From: Hevea brasiliensis
Taxonomy: Eukaryota > Streptophyta > Magnoliopsida > Malpighiales > Euphorbiaceae
Assembly (NCBI RefSeq): GCF_030052815.1
Contig: NC_079509.1
Span: forward strand, 47,900,313-47,964,312
Direction of reading: 5' to 3'
Length of the DNA stretch: 64,000 bases
Part shown: positions 22,430 to 35,301 of the stretch, in pieces
Position numbering within the stretch: the stretch's first letter is position 1
Layout: each line of letters begins with the position of its first letter
The notes under the pieces: generated by a model
Databases searched by the model: none
What the model saw: only the letters and a program-made list of their open reading frames with translations
What the model was told of the DNA's origin: nothing
Translations under genes and position numbers: made by a program

Positions 22430-25400
22430 TTCAATAAGACAGCGAGAAGAGGCTAAGACTTCTGATGTTGTAGCCGGTACATTCTCTATCTCTGAGCAAG
22501 ATGTATTTGTGTTGTTTGATCCAGGTTCAACCCATTCATATGTTAGTGCTAGCATAGTTAGTTCACTTGTTGTTCCATGTGTGCAAATGGGTTTTGAAGT
22601 GCTAGTAACTAGTCCATTAGGACAAGAGGTTCAGGTCAACAGAATTTATAGAGACTATCCTTTGGTGATCCAAGGACATGTTTTCCTGTCAGACTTGATT
22701 GAAATGCCCTTCAGAGATTATGATATCATCTTGGGCATGGATTGGTTAGCCAGGCATCACGCCATGATTGACTGTAGACTGAAGACAGTCACTTTTGGTC
22801 TCCCTTTGTACGGTGATGTGGTAATACATGGGGAGAGGCATTTACTGCCATCAAACATCATTTTGGCTACACTAGCCAGAAGGATGATCAGAAAGGGGTA
22901 TGAAGCATACTTGGCACATGTGATAGACACCCAACTGGGGAGTCCAACACTGAGAGACATCCCTACTGTATGTGATTTTCCGGATGTGTTTCCTGATGAA
23001 TTGCCAGGATTACCTCCAGAAAGAGAGGTGCAGTTTGAGATTGATGTTATGCCTAGTGTGGACCCAATCTCCATAACGCCATATAGAATGGCACCTGCAG
23101 AATTAAAAGAGTTGAAAGTGCAGTTGCAAGAATTGCTTGACAAGGGCTTTATCCGCCCTAGTGTGTCACCTTGGGGAGCGCCGGTGTTGTTTGTAAAGAA
23201 GAAGGATGGCACTCTCCGCTTGTGTATTGATTATCGGCAGTTCAATAAGATGACAATAAAGAACAGATATTCATTGCCCCGCATTGATGACTTATTTGAT
23301 CAGTTGAGGGGTGCAGCTGTGTTCTCCAAAATTGACCTGAGATCAGGTTATTATCAGCTGAAAGTACAAGAGCGAAGTATTCTTAAAACTGCCTTTAGAA
23401 CCCACTATGGCCATTATGAGTTTTTGGTTATGCCATTCAGGTTAACTAATGCTCCGGCTGCTTTTATGGATCTGATGAACACTATCTTCAGACCATACCT
23501 CGACCAGTTTATTGTGGTATTTATAGATGATATATTTGTCTATTCGAGGAATGCAGAAGAGCATGATAGACATCTGCGGATTGTACTGCAAACTTTGAGG
23601 GAGAAACAGCTATACGCCAAATTATCAAAGTGTGAGTTTTGGCTAAAAGAAATATCTTTCTTGGGGCATGTAGTATCAAAAGAGGGCATCAAGGTAGATC
23701 CAAGTAAGATAGAAGCTGTCCTTAATTGGAGGCCATCCAGAAGTGTCACAGAGATTCGCAGTTTTCTGGGTTTAGCTAGATACTATCATAGATTTGTGAA
23801 GAGATTCTCCATGTTGGCATCTCCATTGACCAAACTGCTTAGGAAAGATGTAAAGTTTCAGTGGACGGATAAATGCCAACAGAGTTTTGATGAATTGAAG
23901 AAATGTTTGACTGAAGCTCCAGTCCTGACTTTACCTACCCCGGGTAAAGAATACACAATTTACAGTGATGCTTCTCACAATGGGTTAGGCTGTGTATTGA
24001 TGCAAGATCTAAATGTCATTGCTTATGTATCACGCCAGCTAAAACCGCATGAGAGGAATTATCCAACACATGATTTGGAGCTTGCAGCTATTGTGTTTGC
24101 TCTTAAGATCTGGAGACATTATTTGTATGGGGAAAAGTGTTACATCTACACAGATCATAAGAGTTTAAAGTATTTGGGCACCCAGAAAGAGTTGAATTTG
24201 AGACAGAGGAGATGGTTAGAGTTGATAAAAGATTATGATTGTTTGATAGACTATCAGCTAGGGAAAGCTAACGTTGTGGCTGACGCCTTAAGTCACAAGA
24301 CAATGGCAAGTCTATGGGTTACTCCTTTGTCTATGGTACATGAGTTGAGATCATTACATGCCAGCTTAGAGATTAATGATGATGGGCAGACAGCTGTTGC
24401 ATGGCATGTACAGCCAGTGTTGATTGATCAGATTAGAATGACTGCTCAGAATGATCAGAAATATTATAAGCTGTTGGAAGAAGTCCGGCAGGGCAAGAAA
24501 CCAGAATTCTCAATAAGAGATGATGGTCTATTACTACACCAAGGAAGAATATGTGTTCCTAATAATGTTGATTTGAGGCAGATTATTTTGAAGGAAGCAC
24601 ATGAGTCTCCTTTTGCCATGCACCCTGGTGGCACAAAAATATATAGGGGGCTAAAAGAGCATTACTGGTGGATGAGTATGAAAAGAAATGTGGCAGAGTT
24701 TGTATCCAAATGCCTAACTTGTCAGCAAATGAAGGCGGAGCATCAAGTACCCACTCGGTTGTTACATCCATTACCAGTGCCATAATGGAAATGGGAAAGA
24801 ATAACAATGGATTTTGTGATGGGACTTCCGAGGACACAGAAGAGTCATGACGCAGTATGGGTCATTATCGACAGACTGACTAAATTTGCTCATTTTCTGC
24901 CAGTCCGAATGGACTACAGTTTAGAAAGATTAGCCAAGTTATACATCGATGAGATTGTGAGACTGCATGGAGTGCCAGTATCCATCGTGTCAGACAGAGA
25001 TCCTAGGTTCACTTCTAGATTCTGGGGTAGTCTTCAGAGAGCCCTAGGAACTAGATTGAACTTCAGTACGGCATTCCACCCACGGATAGATGGCCAGTCT
25101 GTGAGGGTAATTCAGATCTTAGAGGATATGCTACAGGCTTGTGTGATTGAGTTTGAGGGCAGTTGGGATACACACTTGCCTTTTATTGAGTTTGCTTGCA
25201 ACAACAGCTACTAATCAAGCATTGGGATGCCTCCATATGAAGCTTTGTATGGCAGAAAATTTAGAACCCCGTTGTGTTGGGATGACATGAGTGAAAGAAA
25301 GATGATTGGACCCAAAATTGTTCAGCAGACTAAGGAGAAGATCAGGGTGATCAGAGATCGACTTAAGACTGCATCAGACTGTCAGAAGTCCTACATTGAT

Positions 25401-25850
25401 TTGAAAAGAAGGGATATTGAGTATGCAATGGGTGAGAAAGTTTTCCTCAAAGTTTCTCCTTGGAAGAGAATTATGAGATTCGGCAGAAAGTGGAAACTAA
25501 GTCCCCGTTTCATTAGGCCATATGAGGTTCTGGAAAGAGTGAGTCCTTTGGCATATCGGTTGGCATTACCTCCAGAGTTGGAGAAGATACATAACGTCTT
25601 CCATGTGTCTATGTTGAGGAGGTATCGATCAGACCCATCTCATGTACTACCAGTAGAAGAAATTGAAGTGAATCTAGACCTCACATATGAAGAAGAACCC
25701 ATAGAGATTCTGGCTTATGAGGTGAAGCAGCTACGAAACAAGCAGATACCATTGTTAAAAGTGCTGTGGAATCATCATTCGAGCCAGGAGGCTACTTGGG
25801 AACGAGAGGAGGACATGAGGAGACAACACCCACAGCTGTTCAGAGATTAA
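22430..25850 (+). pseudogene. pol: Gypsy-B pol: protease, RT, RNase H, integrase, chromodomain
   Basis: All parts lie in one frame with two stops (TAA 24783-24785 and TAA 25212-25214, both probably single-base changes). Protease: [12 protein letters not shown] at about 22512, and [12 protein letters not shown]. Reverse transcriptase: [12 protein letters not shown], then FIDD with the Asp pair at 23526-23531. RNase [39 protein letters not shown]. Integrase: zinc region ([15 protein letters not shown]), Asp in MDFVMG and Asp at 24993-24995; the catalytic Glu position (25101-25103, spacing 35 residues) is GTG, Val. The C-terminal chromodomain (LRNKQIPLLKVLWNHH, EATWERE) ends at 25850. The 841-residue open frame starts at 22260, but its first ~55 codons are an out-of-frame extension, so I place the true start of pol near 22430. 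Confidence 0.94.
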
Positions 25851-25882
25851 TACCAGGTAAAATTTCGAGACGAAATTTATTT

Positions 25883-25900
25883 AGGGGGGGGGGGGAGAAT
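25883..25900 (+). promoter_or_regulatory. Gypsy-B polypurine tract
   Basis: A run of 12 G within AGGGGGG...GAGAAT directly before the LTR start at 25901. The word TTTCGAGACGAAATTTA just upstream is the usual chromovirus signature near the 3' LTR. Confidence 0.92.
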
Positions 25901-28900
25901 TGTAACACCCCTATTTGTATAACCTGGTATATTTCATTGTTTCGGTGACCGTTATCGGTTCGGACAATTAAGAGGATTAGAACCACACTTAAGACAACTA
26001 AACAAGCCATAAATGCAAATAATTAGTAATTGCCAATTAGTTAAGTATGAATAAGAAAAACAGAAAATAAGAAGTTAAACGAGCCGAGAGTCACAGTGAT
26101 GAGTGACCTTCTCGAGAACGACTGCGAAGTCATTTTAAACTCAAATTTCGAACAGTAAAATATGACGCCGCGGTCCTTAGGACCCTTATGAACACAGTGG
26201 AAGAGAGAAAATCATGAAAAAGAACTGTTAAGCCAGTCAAATAATTAGGTCAGGGAGTCGGAAGAAATATGGAATTAATTGCAAACCGGGATGAACCGGC
26301 GAGGGGCAATTTGGTAAATTGACCCCGAGAGCTGACTCCTGACCTAACTGTCAAATAAAATCGGAGAAACGAAAATTTTGGAATCGAGAATTAAATTAAA
26401 GAACTAATAGAAAAATAAATAGAAAAAAAAAAAATAGAAAAGTCAAAAGGTGATGACATCATTCATGACCTCATGCATGATGCCATAAAAAAATAAGAAT
26501 TTGTGAATTTAATTAATTGTATTTTTGGGTCTTCCTAAGAGATAAATATCCAAAATAAAAAAAAAAAAATTTTTTACTTCTTCTTTTTCTTCTTTTCTCG
26601 TCACCCCTTTTCTCTCTCAATTCTCTCATTTCCTTTCCACCATTAACACCCATCTCAAGCTTTCAAAGCTTGATTTTATTTTATAAACTCCCTAACTCCT
26701 TTAAGTAAATCTTGTTCTTGGATCTTGACAAGTATATTGACAACAAAAAGAAGAGGAAAGAAAGAAGATTTGAAGAGGGAGAAATTCAACAAAAAAAGGT
26801 TAGTAATGAACTCTAAATTAATTCTTCAAATTTCATGTAAATATGCATAAAGTAACTTAGAAATAAACTTAAAATGGAAAGAAAACTTATTGAGGGATTA
26901 TATAGAATTTTGGACAGCTAGGGTTTGGTTGGACAAAGTATAAATTTGTTTGAGCTAAACATGTTAGGAAGCTTAATTAAGTTAAGGGAGCATGTTTATA
27001 AGTGTTTAATTAGCTAAATACAACAAATGACATGAATTAGGGTTTTGAACATTAGGATTTAGAGACCAAAATTGTGAAGAAGTGCTAAATGATGTCTTTG
27101 ACATAGTTTAAGGGAAGAAATGGTCATTTGTGACCTAATTAAGTGTGTTAGAAGCGTTTAAATCAAAGCCAAATTCGGATTGGGTATGCACCATTACCAA
27201 AAGTCAACTTTGAGGGACCAAAAATGGAATTTTACAAGTCCAATTGATATGGGACCAATTGGGAATTAAAATAGGCACTAAAGGACACAATTTTCATTTA
27301 GGAAGCATGCCCAAAAAGTGACTAAAACCTAGTGAACAAATTGACCAAAGTTGAGAAATCACAGTCTGCCTCTGCACAAACTGATCAAATGAACAGTATT
27401 TGTTCATTTGGTCATAACTCGAGCTAGGCAGGTCAAAATGACCTGAAATTTTACCAGTGGTTAGATGAGATATAGATCTAAAGCTTTCATGAAGAACACA
27501 AATCCAAATTATGCCATTAACCCAATCAAATCACTGAGCAAAGTTGGATCACTGAACCTGCAAAACTGCAGATTTACCATATAAATAGTAAAGTTTCAAT
27601 GGCTATAACACTCTCTAGAAAACTCCAATTTAGGTGATTCTTGAACTGATGGAAACCTAAGGCATGTAGAAAATTTCATATGAAGAAAATTAGACCAAAT
27701 TATGGACCTAACTTGATCAAATTGCTGAACGAAGTTGGAATCAATAATCTGCCAAAACAAAATTCTGCAGCATGAATAGTAAACGTAATTTGCATATAAC
27801 TTGAGCTACAAAACTTCAATTGGAATGATTCAAAAAGGAGAATAAACTTAAGACAATAGGGAACATTTTCTATGAAGACCAAATTCCAACAGTAAAAGGA
27901 CCAATGAAACAGTGTAACTTAGGACTCCAAAACTGAAAATTTGGCAATTTTGCCTAAAAGACCTAAGTTTTGAGAAAATGACCAAGACCAATAAGTTTAA
28001 TGATCAAAATGTGGTATGTGGGTGAAGTTGAAATTTCCATGGCTATTAAGCCTTAGAAAGTCAATAATTTGACTTAAATAGTGTAGTGAATAATAACCCG
28101 AAACACAAAATTTCAAGAACGTCGAGTTTAGCACGTTAGAGCTAGGTAAAAGTGAAGCTAAATTTATTTTAGGTTTATGTTAAGTTCTAGTGCTGAAACA
28201 TTGTAAAATTGTATATTTTAGTTGAAAAGAATACCGGGAAAGAACCCGAGGAACCGAGTAAAGGCCAAGAGGCGACTCGCTTGAGGTTTGTGCACAACGT
28301 ATACTTTTTATAATCATCTTTTGCATACTGTTTTGAATAATGTGAAATATTGATGTTTGATTTAAATTGTTGAAAGTTATTATGTATATTGAAATGACAA
28401 TGTTTAGCAAATTGTTAAGATAAGTTTTGAAACTACAGTGTCATGACCATATATTTGAACACCTCACTAGCACGACTAATGGGGGTAATTAGTTTCGAAT
28501 TTTGATTCCTTCTCTGGAGAAGTGTTGAGGTGTGCTAGTAGAAGAGGATGTGAATGGATATCCATATATTTGAGCTAGCTAGCCTTGTGATGTGATTTCT
28601 CTTTAGCTCATAAGTCATGTTTTGTGTTTAATGCTCATGTTTCGTCAAATTTTTGAATAAATCTTATTTATATTTTGCATAAAGATTATTTTAGTATGTT
28701 GTGCACCACTGAGTCCTAGTACTCAGCGATAACTTCTATTGTTGTTGCAGATACAGAGACTAGAGGAGCAGCAAACTGAGCTGCTAAGGATTAAAGATCA
28801 TTCAGCTTGTAGTTATCGGGTATAATTTATACCCTAATTGTAGATATTTCTTTTGATGTATGTATTGCATATAAAAGTATGGACATGTAAATGGGTCTTA

Positions 28901-29463
28901 AGCAACTTGTACAAAATTTGTATGAAGTTTGTAATAAAGTTTAGTTTGTATTTCTTTTGATGTAAATTTTGTAAGGATGTATATAAATTGTTTTATCTCT
29001 AATGAAATATGAGTGGAACTATTTTATTTAATTTGAATGAAATGTATTGCTAGTATTTTGAGGATTATTGAATTTTGAACTTGAGAAATTGATTGAAATG
29101 ATTATGGAGTTGTTGAAATGGATTGAGTTTGATTGTGAAATTGAAGTAATTATTGAGAAAACATTTTTAGAAGTGCTTTTTTACAGGTATTTGAAGAACT
29201 GGTTTCTCAAAATACAGACAAAACTCTGTCAAAATTTTTATAAAATTTGCGGTAAAATTAAAATGGACAAAACTTTTACTATTTTATAAGCTTTGAATAA
29301 ATGATTTTAATTCCTACCAAAATGCTCACCACTTCCAAAATGCAAGAAAATAGTTTTAAAATCCCTTGTAGTGTACTTAATGAATTATCAGTAGGTGAAG
29401 TTCGGTAGTTCATTAGGTATTCTACGGGATCATGTTATGCCTTACAGAGGGTAAGGTGTGACA
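25901..29463 (+). repeat. Gypsy-B 3' LTR (3563 bp)
   Basis: Starts TGTAACACCCCTATTTGTAT and ends GGTAAGGTGTGACA. It keeps a hairpin at 27382-27414 and lacks about 100 bp present in the 5' LTR near 20060-20180. Many differences from the 5' LTR are C/T or G/A changes, consistent with decay of methylated DNA. Confidence 0.95.
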
Positions 29464-32400
29464 TACAGTCTACTGTTCAGGCAACCAATGTTGGTCCGGG
29501 TAGCTAAAATGTTTGAAATTATAAATACACTAGAGTGAGGAGTTATAAATAAACTAAATAATGCTTATAAAAATCAAGGAAAATTTTTAGGAACGAAATA
29601 CACTAAGGTTAAACGAGCTGAAACACCAGTGATGAGTAACCTAAAGGGGAAGTGATGGTGAAGGCCGTTAGCAACCCTAAACCCTGGGAAAACTTTATAA
29701 AATAATTTTTTGAGACCTCAGGGAAGGATTATTGGGGTTCCCATGACAATAGAATGTTAAGAAAACACAAGAAAAATTTAATCAATCGGTACACACATTG
29801 GCTCTTTAAGCCCAACGGAGGGCATTTTGGTCATTTCGTCTTCAGAGATGATTTGTAACCAACTTGTCCATTTATGTAAGTGAATTATATGACATAAAAT
29901 ATGAACAAATATTGATGAAAAATTATTTAAAAATGAATAGGCAATGAAAGAAAAAGAAAATGAAAATAATGGGATTTATTACTTCATTCTTATGTAAGCA
30001 TGAGGTAATTAAAATGCTATGGCCAATCAAATTAAATAAAGACAATTATAATAAATTAAAAATAGAGAAAAGGAGGTAGAATTCAAAAAAAAAATAGCAG
30101 CCCTCTCTCCCATCTTCAAGCCGTCCCACATGCTCTCTCTCACTCCACCATTAACAAGCTTCCAAACCTTCATTTTCCTAGTTTTCTTTCAACAAAAACC
30201 CTAAGTGTCAACACAAAACCTTGATATTTCATCTTGTTGAAACTCTTGGGAGCAAAAAGAAGTGTAAAATAAGAACTCCTGTAAGGTTGAAATTCACTCC
30301 ATTAGAGGTTAGTGACTAAATTTGATTTTTCTCTTTCCATTCATGTTGGAGGAGTGAAAATGAGTGGAAATCTATAAAGAAACTTGATAAACATCATGTG
30401 TAGCCCATCCCAAATTTTTGGCAGCCTTGAATTTTGGTTGAGTTTTGAAGATTTCTTAGAATTAAAATGATATTGTGGCTACCCTTAACACTAATATATT
30501 GATTAGGATAGTGAAGTGCAAGTGAATGCAAGTTTTAAAATGGTAGGGCTAGAGTTTAGACCCAAATTGAGACTTTGTTCATGTATTTGGTGAAAGAGAG
30601 TTTTAATGATCAATTACTGACCATTTGGCTATGTGTGAATAAGAAATGAAGTGGTTTGTTTAGTGGGAATTGAAGTTAGTATGGCTGCCCTTGGTGACCT
30701 GCAGGACTGGGCATGAGTCTAGCAGGTTTGGGCAGCAATAACTGGAGTTGTAGAGGTTCAGTTGGTGCAAGGCCAACTGGACATGAAAATATACACATAA
30801 TAGCACAACTTTGGTGAAGAAATCATGCCTAGAAAACCAAACCAAATTAACCAAAAGATTGTCCTAATCCAGGTAATCTGCATTCTGCTTGGGCAAATTG
30901 ACCAAATGAATAGTGTTTATTCATTTGGTCATAACTCAGTGTAGAAAAGTCCAATTGACCTAAAAATTTATCAGAAAATATCTGAGACATAGACCTACAA
31001 CTTTCATGAAGAAACCTAACCTAAATTTTGACCATAACATGTTCAAAAATTGTCCTGCAGTCACTATACAAAACACTATAGATTTGGTTAGTCCAGAAAT
31101 CTGGGAAGTTGGCAATCTGGCCAGTCATGGTATTTAGGCCATAACTTGAGCTACAAAACTCCAAATGGAGTGATTCAAAAAAAGAAATATAACTAGACAT
31201 AATAAGGAACAACTTTCATATTGACAACTTTGCCAAATTCCCACTGCAAAAATGACTAATGGAACAGTAGATACAAGGCTTGAAATCTAAAAATTTTGAA
31301 TAATTAATATTAAGCTTAGAAATGGTATTGGCAACCAATACCAACAATTTTAGAATGCAAAATGTGGTATGTTGGGAGTATTAAAACCAATGAACCTATT
31401 ATCTATGCAAAAGTCAACATTTTTGTTGACTAATGGAATGAATAGTAACACCTAAACTTAAATTTCAAGAATTATACAATTTAAGAGTGTAACATGCCCT
31501 AGTACACCTAACAAGATTGGTTTGGATAAGTTGGCATGCCAATAGGGTTCTGTTAGCAGTACTGCATATGGATTCATGCCATTCTGTGATAAAATAGCCT
31601 TTGGCTATGTTGATTGAGTTATTATACTTGAATTTTATCCCTGATGATTATTACAGCTTATTAGCTATTCTGTTGCACACCGGGAGACACAATGTGACCG
31701 ATGGTGTGATGGTCCAAGGTACTTAGTACCTAGTACCAGTTTACCGGTTTATCCAGTCCAGTCGACTAGTATGGGTTACTCGGGCAATGATAATAAATCT
31801 TTCCAAATTTTAATCGAATAATACTGTAATAAATACTAGATATTAAGTCTACCAAAGATGTAAACATACATTCTGCATATTCACTTTATTTAGTTATTTT
31901 ATTTTATATTGTCACCACTAAGAAGAATTGCTTAGCGCGTCGCCTTTGCCACGCGCAGGTACTGGAGACATAGCTGGGGAGTCCAGCAGACCTCATACCG
32001 GGTGAGCTTTCAGATCTGCACACAGAGTCTAGATTCACCTCACATTTGCGGTGCATTGGTAGGACGTTAGGCTACTTTTGGTCTTTTGTATTTTGTAAAC
32101 TTTTGTTATGTATATTTTAAACTCATGTAATTATGTTTTTGATGTAATTATTTATGAACCATGCTCAGTAATAATTTGAGTATTTCTTATGGAGTTGAGT
32201 ATGATATGAATGAATCAAAATTTTGAAATATTGGTGTCATTTGAGAAATTGTGGAAAGATGTTGGTGGTTGGCTGAGATTGAAATTATAATTATATTGGA
32301 AGTGTTTTTAATAGATTCAGAAGAACTGTTTTTCCAATTTACAGCCGGTACTCTGTTGAATTTTCTATAAATTTGTGAAAAATTCAGATTAATCAAAATT

Positions 32401-32513
32401 ATAAATAAATGAATTAAAAGGGGTAAATTGTAATGAAAATATGATTTGGTGCTCTAGCACACTGTGTGGCATATCTTGCTTGGCTACACTATAGACGGGT
32501 AAGGGGTGTCACA
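29464..32513 (+). repeat. Gypsy-A 3' LTR, remainder (with TACAG duplication)
   Basis: Resumes with TACAG (29464-29468) and TCTACTGTTCAGGC, matching 10408 onward in the 5' LTR, and ends GACGGGTAAGGGGTGTCACA at 32513. Together with 17302-17333 it makes an LTR of about 3.08 kb, close to the 3115 bp of the 5' copy. Confidence 0.94.
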
Positions 32514-35296
32514 CCAACGGGCAGGCATAAAGCATGTAAAATAATCATATCAGACATATATTGTCTATCAATGATTATTCCAGTGGGCAGTACTACAATT
32601 TGTACTCCCTAATTGGTATACCAATCGATCCATGCTATATAAATAAGTCTGGGTATACTTTGGGCAAATTAGTATTATTGATTACTTATGATCTTATCAT
32701 TTCATGTCCTGCACTATTAGTGCTTTATAGTAGTTTCATGTCAATTTATAGTGGAAAATAGGTTCCCTAATCATTTCATGTAGTTTATACATTTAGCAAT
32801 TTATTAAGATAATTTACATGTCATGTATCAAATAATATCTTGAACCTGTCTTTAGGTCCAGATTTGGTATCTTATTTTCTCCTAGCAAATTGGCTAAGAT
32901 GTGGCCACTGTTTGGCTACACTTCCTTCATGGAAGTTGTCTCTCTATGTCTTCTCTTTATTTTGCTTTTTGAATCATGTCATTTGGAGCTTTAGAACTCA
33001 AGTTTTAGTCAAATAACCAAAACTGGTTCCTTAACTCACTCAAGTTTCAAAACCAGACAGATTCTGGAGTCAATTTTTCCTAATTATTTGGACATGTTAC
33101 AGCCACTTTTAGGCCTAATATTCTTCATAGAAGTTGTTACCCTATGTCTTATGGTCACTCAAAATTTTGTATTACATTTTTTTAAATTTTGTAGAATTAG
33201 TTATAGCCAATTAACTGGCCTGAACTAAGGTACCCTGTGTCTACAGGATTCTAGGTTTAGGTCAGTGACCTTGACTCCCATTTTAGGGTTTTTTCACTCA
33301 AATTTTGAGAAAAGTTTCTAAATCAAAGTTGAAGCCCTATCTCTTAGATTGCCAGAATAGTTTAACTCATCCCATTTGGGATTTCCTAGTGAAAGTTATG
33401 ATATAAATTCTATTTTGGGGTCAGGTGGTAATTGAGGCAAATTCTAGGATTTGGTGTACTAATTTTTTATAACAATTTGACTTAGTTCCCTTAGGTTATG
33501 GTTTCTGGTCAAAACATCAATATTATAGATATATATCTTATAAAACTTTTGGCACTAGTTTCATTTCTTTTGAAATTTTGTAGACCAAGTTATGGCATTT
33601 TTGCCAAAATTGGTCGGGTGAGCCTAAGTCCAACAAATTCTAGGCAGATTGGTTCTAGACAGTTTTGTTGATCTAAATTATCCTAACAATTTGACTTGGT
33701 TATAGGCAGATCTGGGCTCTGTGTTCTTCATGAAAGTGGTATTCCTATGTCTAAGCTTTCTAATGGTATAAAATTCAGGTCATTCCAACCTTCCTAGAGA
33801 AAGTTATGGCCATTTGAATCTTTACTGTTCATATGGTCAGTTTTTCCCAGGTCCAGCATGTGGTCACCCGGATTCAAGCTAACTTTAGGTCAGGTTATGG
33901 TCAATTTTTGGTCATGATCTCTTCATGAAAAATGTGGCAAAGTGTCCTACATTTCATCTTCAATTAGCCTCACACCAATTGGGCCAACACAACTTTATTT
34001 ATGGTTCAAAAACCTCACTGGACTCATAGGTCCAAATTTCCTGTAAGAGAAATTACAGTCCCAATTTCAAATCCTCCCAACTCCCAAACTTCATTTGACA
34101 TCCATAGCACTTCTAATAGTCAACAATTCATCTCAATTTGGTCAATTTCAATCATAGCACAAAATCCCCAATTCATGATCATAAACCCTAATTTCATTCA
34201 TCCAATTTGTGCAAACTCCATTCATTCAACTTCTAAAGCATATCAACTTATCAAACATCACCATTAAATAAATTTTCATTAATTAAAAACATCAAACCCT
34301 AAGGGATTTCATGGCTGCCAAAAATTAGGTTTCTCCTAGGTTTAAATTTTTCTTTTGGTTTCATGACAATTCAACTTATTTTAGCATGCTTTTCAAGCTT
34401 AGTAAAGAAAGAAAGTATAGTTTAATGCGTTAACCTCTTTGGAGCTCAACTTGACCTTGCCTAAATTTAATTTTTCCTTTACTTCTTGGCTGCCACCATC
34501 TCCCTCAAGGTGTGAGATTAATTTTTTGTAAAGGGACTTAAGGTTTTGGGATGGGAAAAAGGGAGGAAATCAAGCTAAGAAAAGCAAAAATGGTGGAAGT
34601 TCCCTATGAGTATGGTTCGGCCAAGAGAGAACCGTGGGAAAAAGATGATAAGCTTTTGTGTATTTAATGAAATTTATCCCTTTTATACTTAGTTGTTTAA
34701 TTGTAGTTGGTTAAAAATATTAATAAGGTTATTATGACATCATGCCAATGTCATAATTAACATTATGTTTTTATTTCCTTCTTTTCTTTCTTTCCCTTTT
34801 CTATTACACCAATTAATGATTTTAATTTATTTTATATATTTTAATCTCTCATTTTAATTGACATTTAGGTCAAAATTTCACTCTGAGGGTGAAATGACCA
34901 AAATGCCCTTTCTTAAGCTCATCGGGTTATTTTTTGTCTGTATCGATTAACTAATTTTCTTGAATTTTCTTTAACAACTTTTAACATCATTTAATCCTTA
35001 GTAAACCTTTAATTAAGTCTCAAAAATTATTTCTTAGGGTTCCTCATGGGTCTGGAGTCGACAACTATCTTCACAGTCACTTCTCCATACGGTCACTCAT
35101 GGCTGTGACCCCGACTCGTTTAATCGAGTTGCACTTTGCTTGTTTTATTTTCTCTTGATTTTTCTTAGTCTTTATTTAGTCAATTTATGCCTCCTCACTC
35201 TAGTTTAAGTGTAGTTCCAGACATCTTAGCTGTCTGAATATGGGTTAGTCATCGGAACAGTATAATGTACGGACTACCTAAAGTGAGGGTGTTACA
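32514..35296 (-). repeat. right piece of the minus-strand gypsy solo LTR
   Basis: Begins with the CCAAC duplication and GGGCAGGCATAAAGC, continuing the solo LTR broken at 10379. On the minus strand it contains the module words ATAACTTGAGT and a hairpin-like pair near 33805-33840, and it ends at the LTR start (GGACTACCTAAAGTGAGGG, GTTACA). Nothing coding is recognised; an 88-residue open frame at 34001-34267 is unsupported. Confidence 0.82.
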
Positions 35297-35301
35297 CCTC
35301 T

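Larger units (their letters stand above)
17334..29463 (+). mobile_element. Gypsy-B: Ty3/gypsy chromovirus nested in Gypsy-A 3' LTR
   Basis: LTRs at 17334-21018 and 25901-29463, internal region 21019-25900. Target-site duplication TACAG is perfect (17329-17333 and 29464-29468), and the Gypsy-A LTR reads on correctly across it. The protein order protease, reverse transcriptase, RNase H, integrase, chromodomain is that of a Tekay/Del-type chromovirus. LTR identity is about 93% over the first ~255 bp by eye. It is the innermost and so the youngest layer at this point, but it is inactivated. Confidence 0.96.
10380..32513 (+). mobile_element. Gypsy-A: Ty3/gypsy chromovirus (Tekay/Del type), interrupted
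   Basis: 5' LTR 10380-13494, internal region 13495-17301, and a 3' LTR broken into 17302-17333 and 29469-32513 by Gypsy-B. Gag, RNase H and integrase order plus a C-terminal chromodomain mark it as a chromovirus. Flanks CCAAT (10375-10379) and CCAAC (32514-32518) form a target-site duplication with one change. Over the first ~280 bp the two LTRs are about 92% alike by eye. Most of the reverse transcriptase is deleted and stops are frequent, so it is dead. Confidence 0.93.
9410..35296 (-). mobile_element. gypsy-type solo LTR (minus strand), split by Gypsy-A
   Basis: Left end TGTAACACCTCTCACCCGTC at 9410 and right end GAGGGTGTTACA at 35296 are the two ends of an LTR related to that of Gypsy-A, inverted. 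Removing Gypsy-A (10380-32513) leaves about 3.75 kb of continuous LTR and no internal gag-pol, so it is a solo LTR left by LTR-LTR recombination. Flanks are GCTCT (9405-9409) and CCTCT (35297-35301), a target-site duplication with one mismatch, and the Copia-2 LTR sequence continues correctly across it. Confidence 0.85.

Noticed and set aside
34001..34267. 88-residue open frame as a gene
   Set aside because: It lies in the minus-strand gypsy solo LTR, is on the opposite strand to the element and has no domain.
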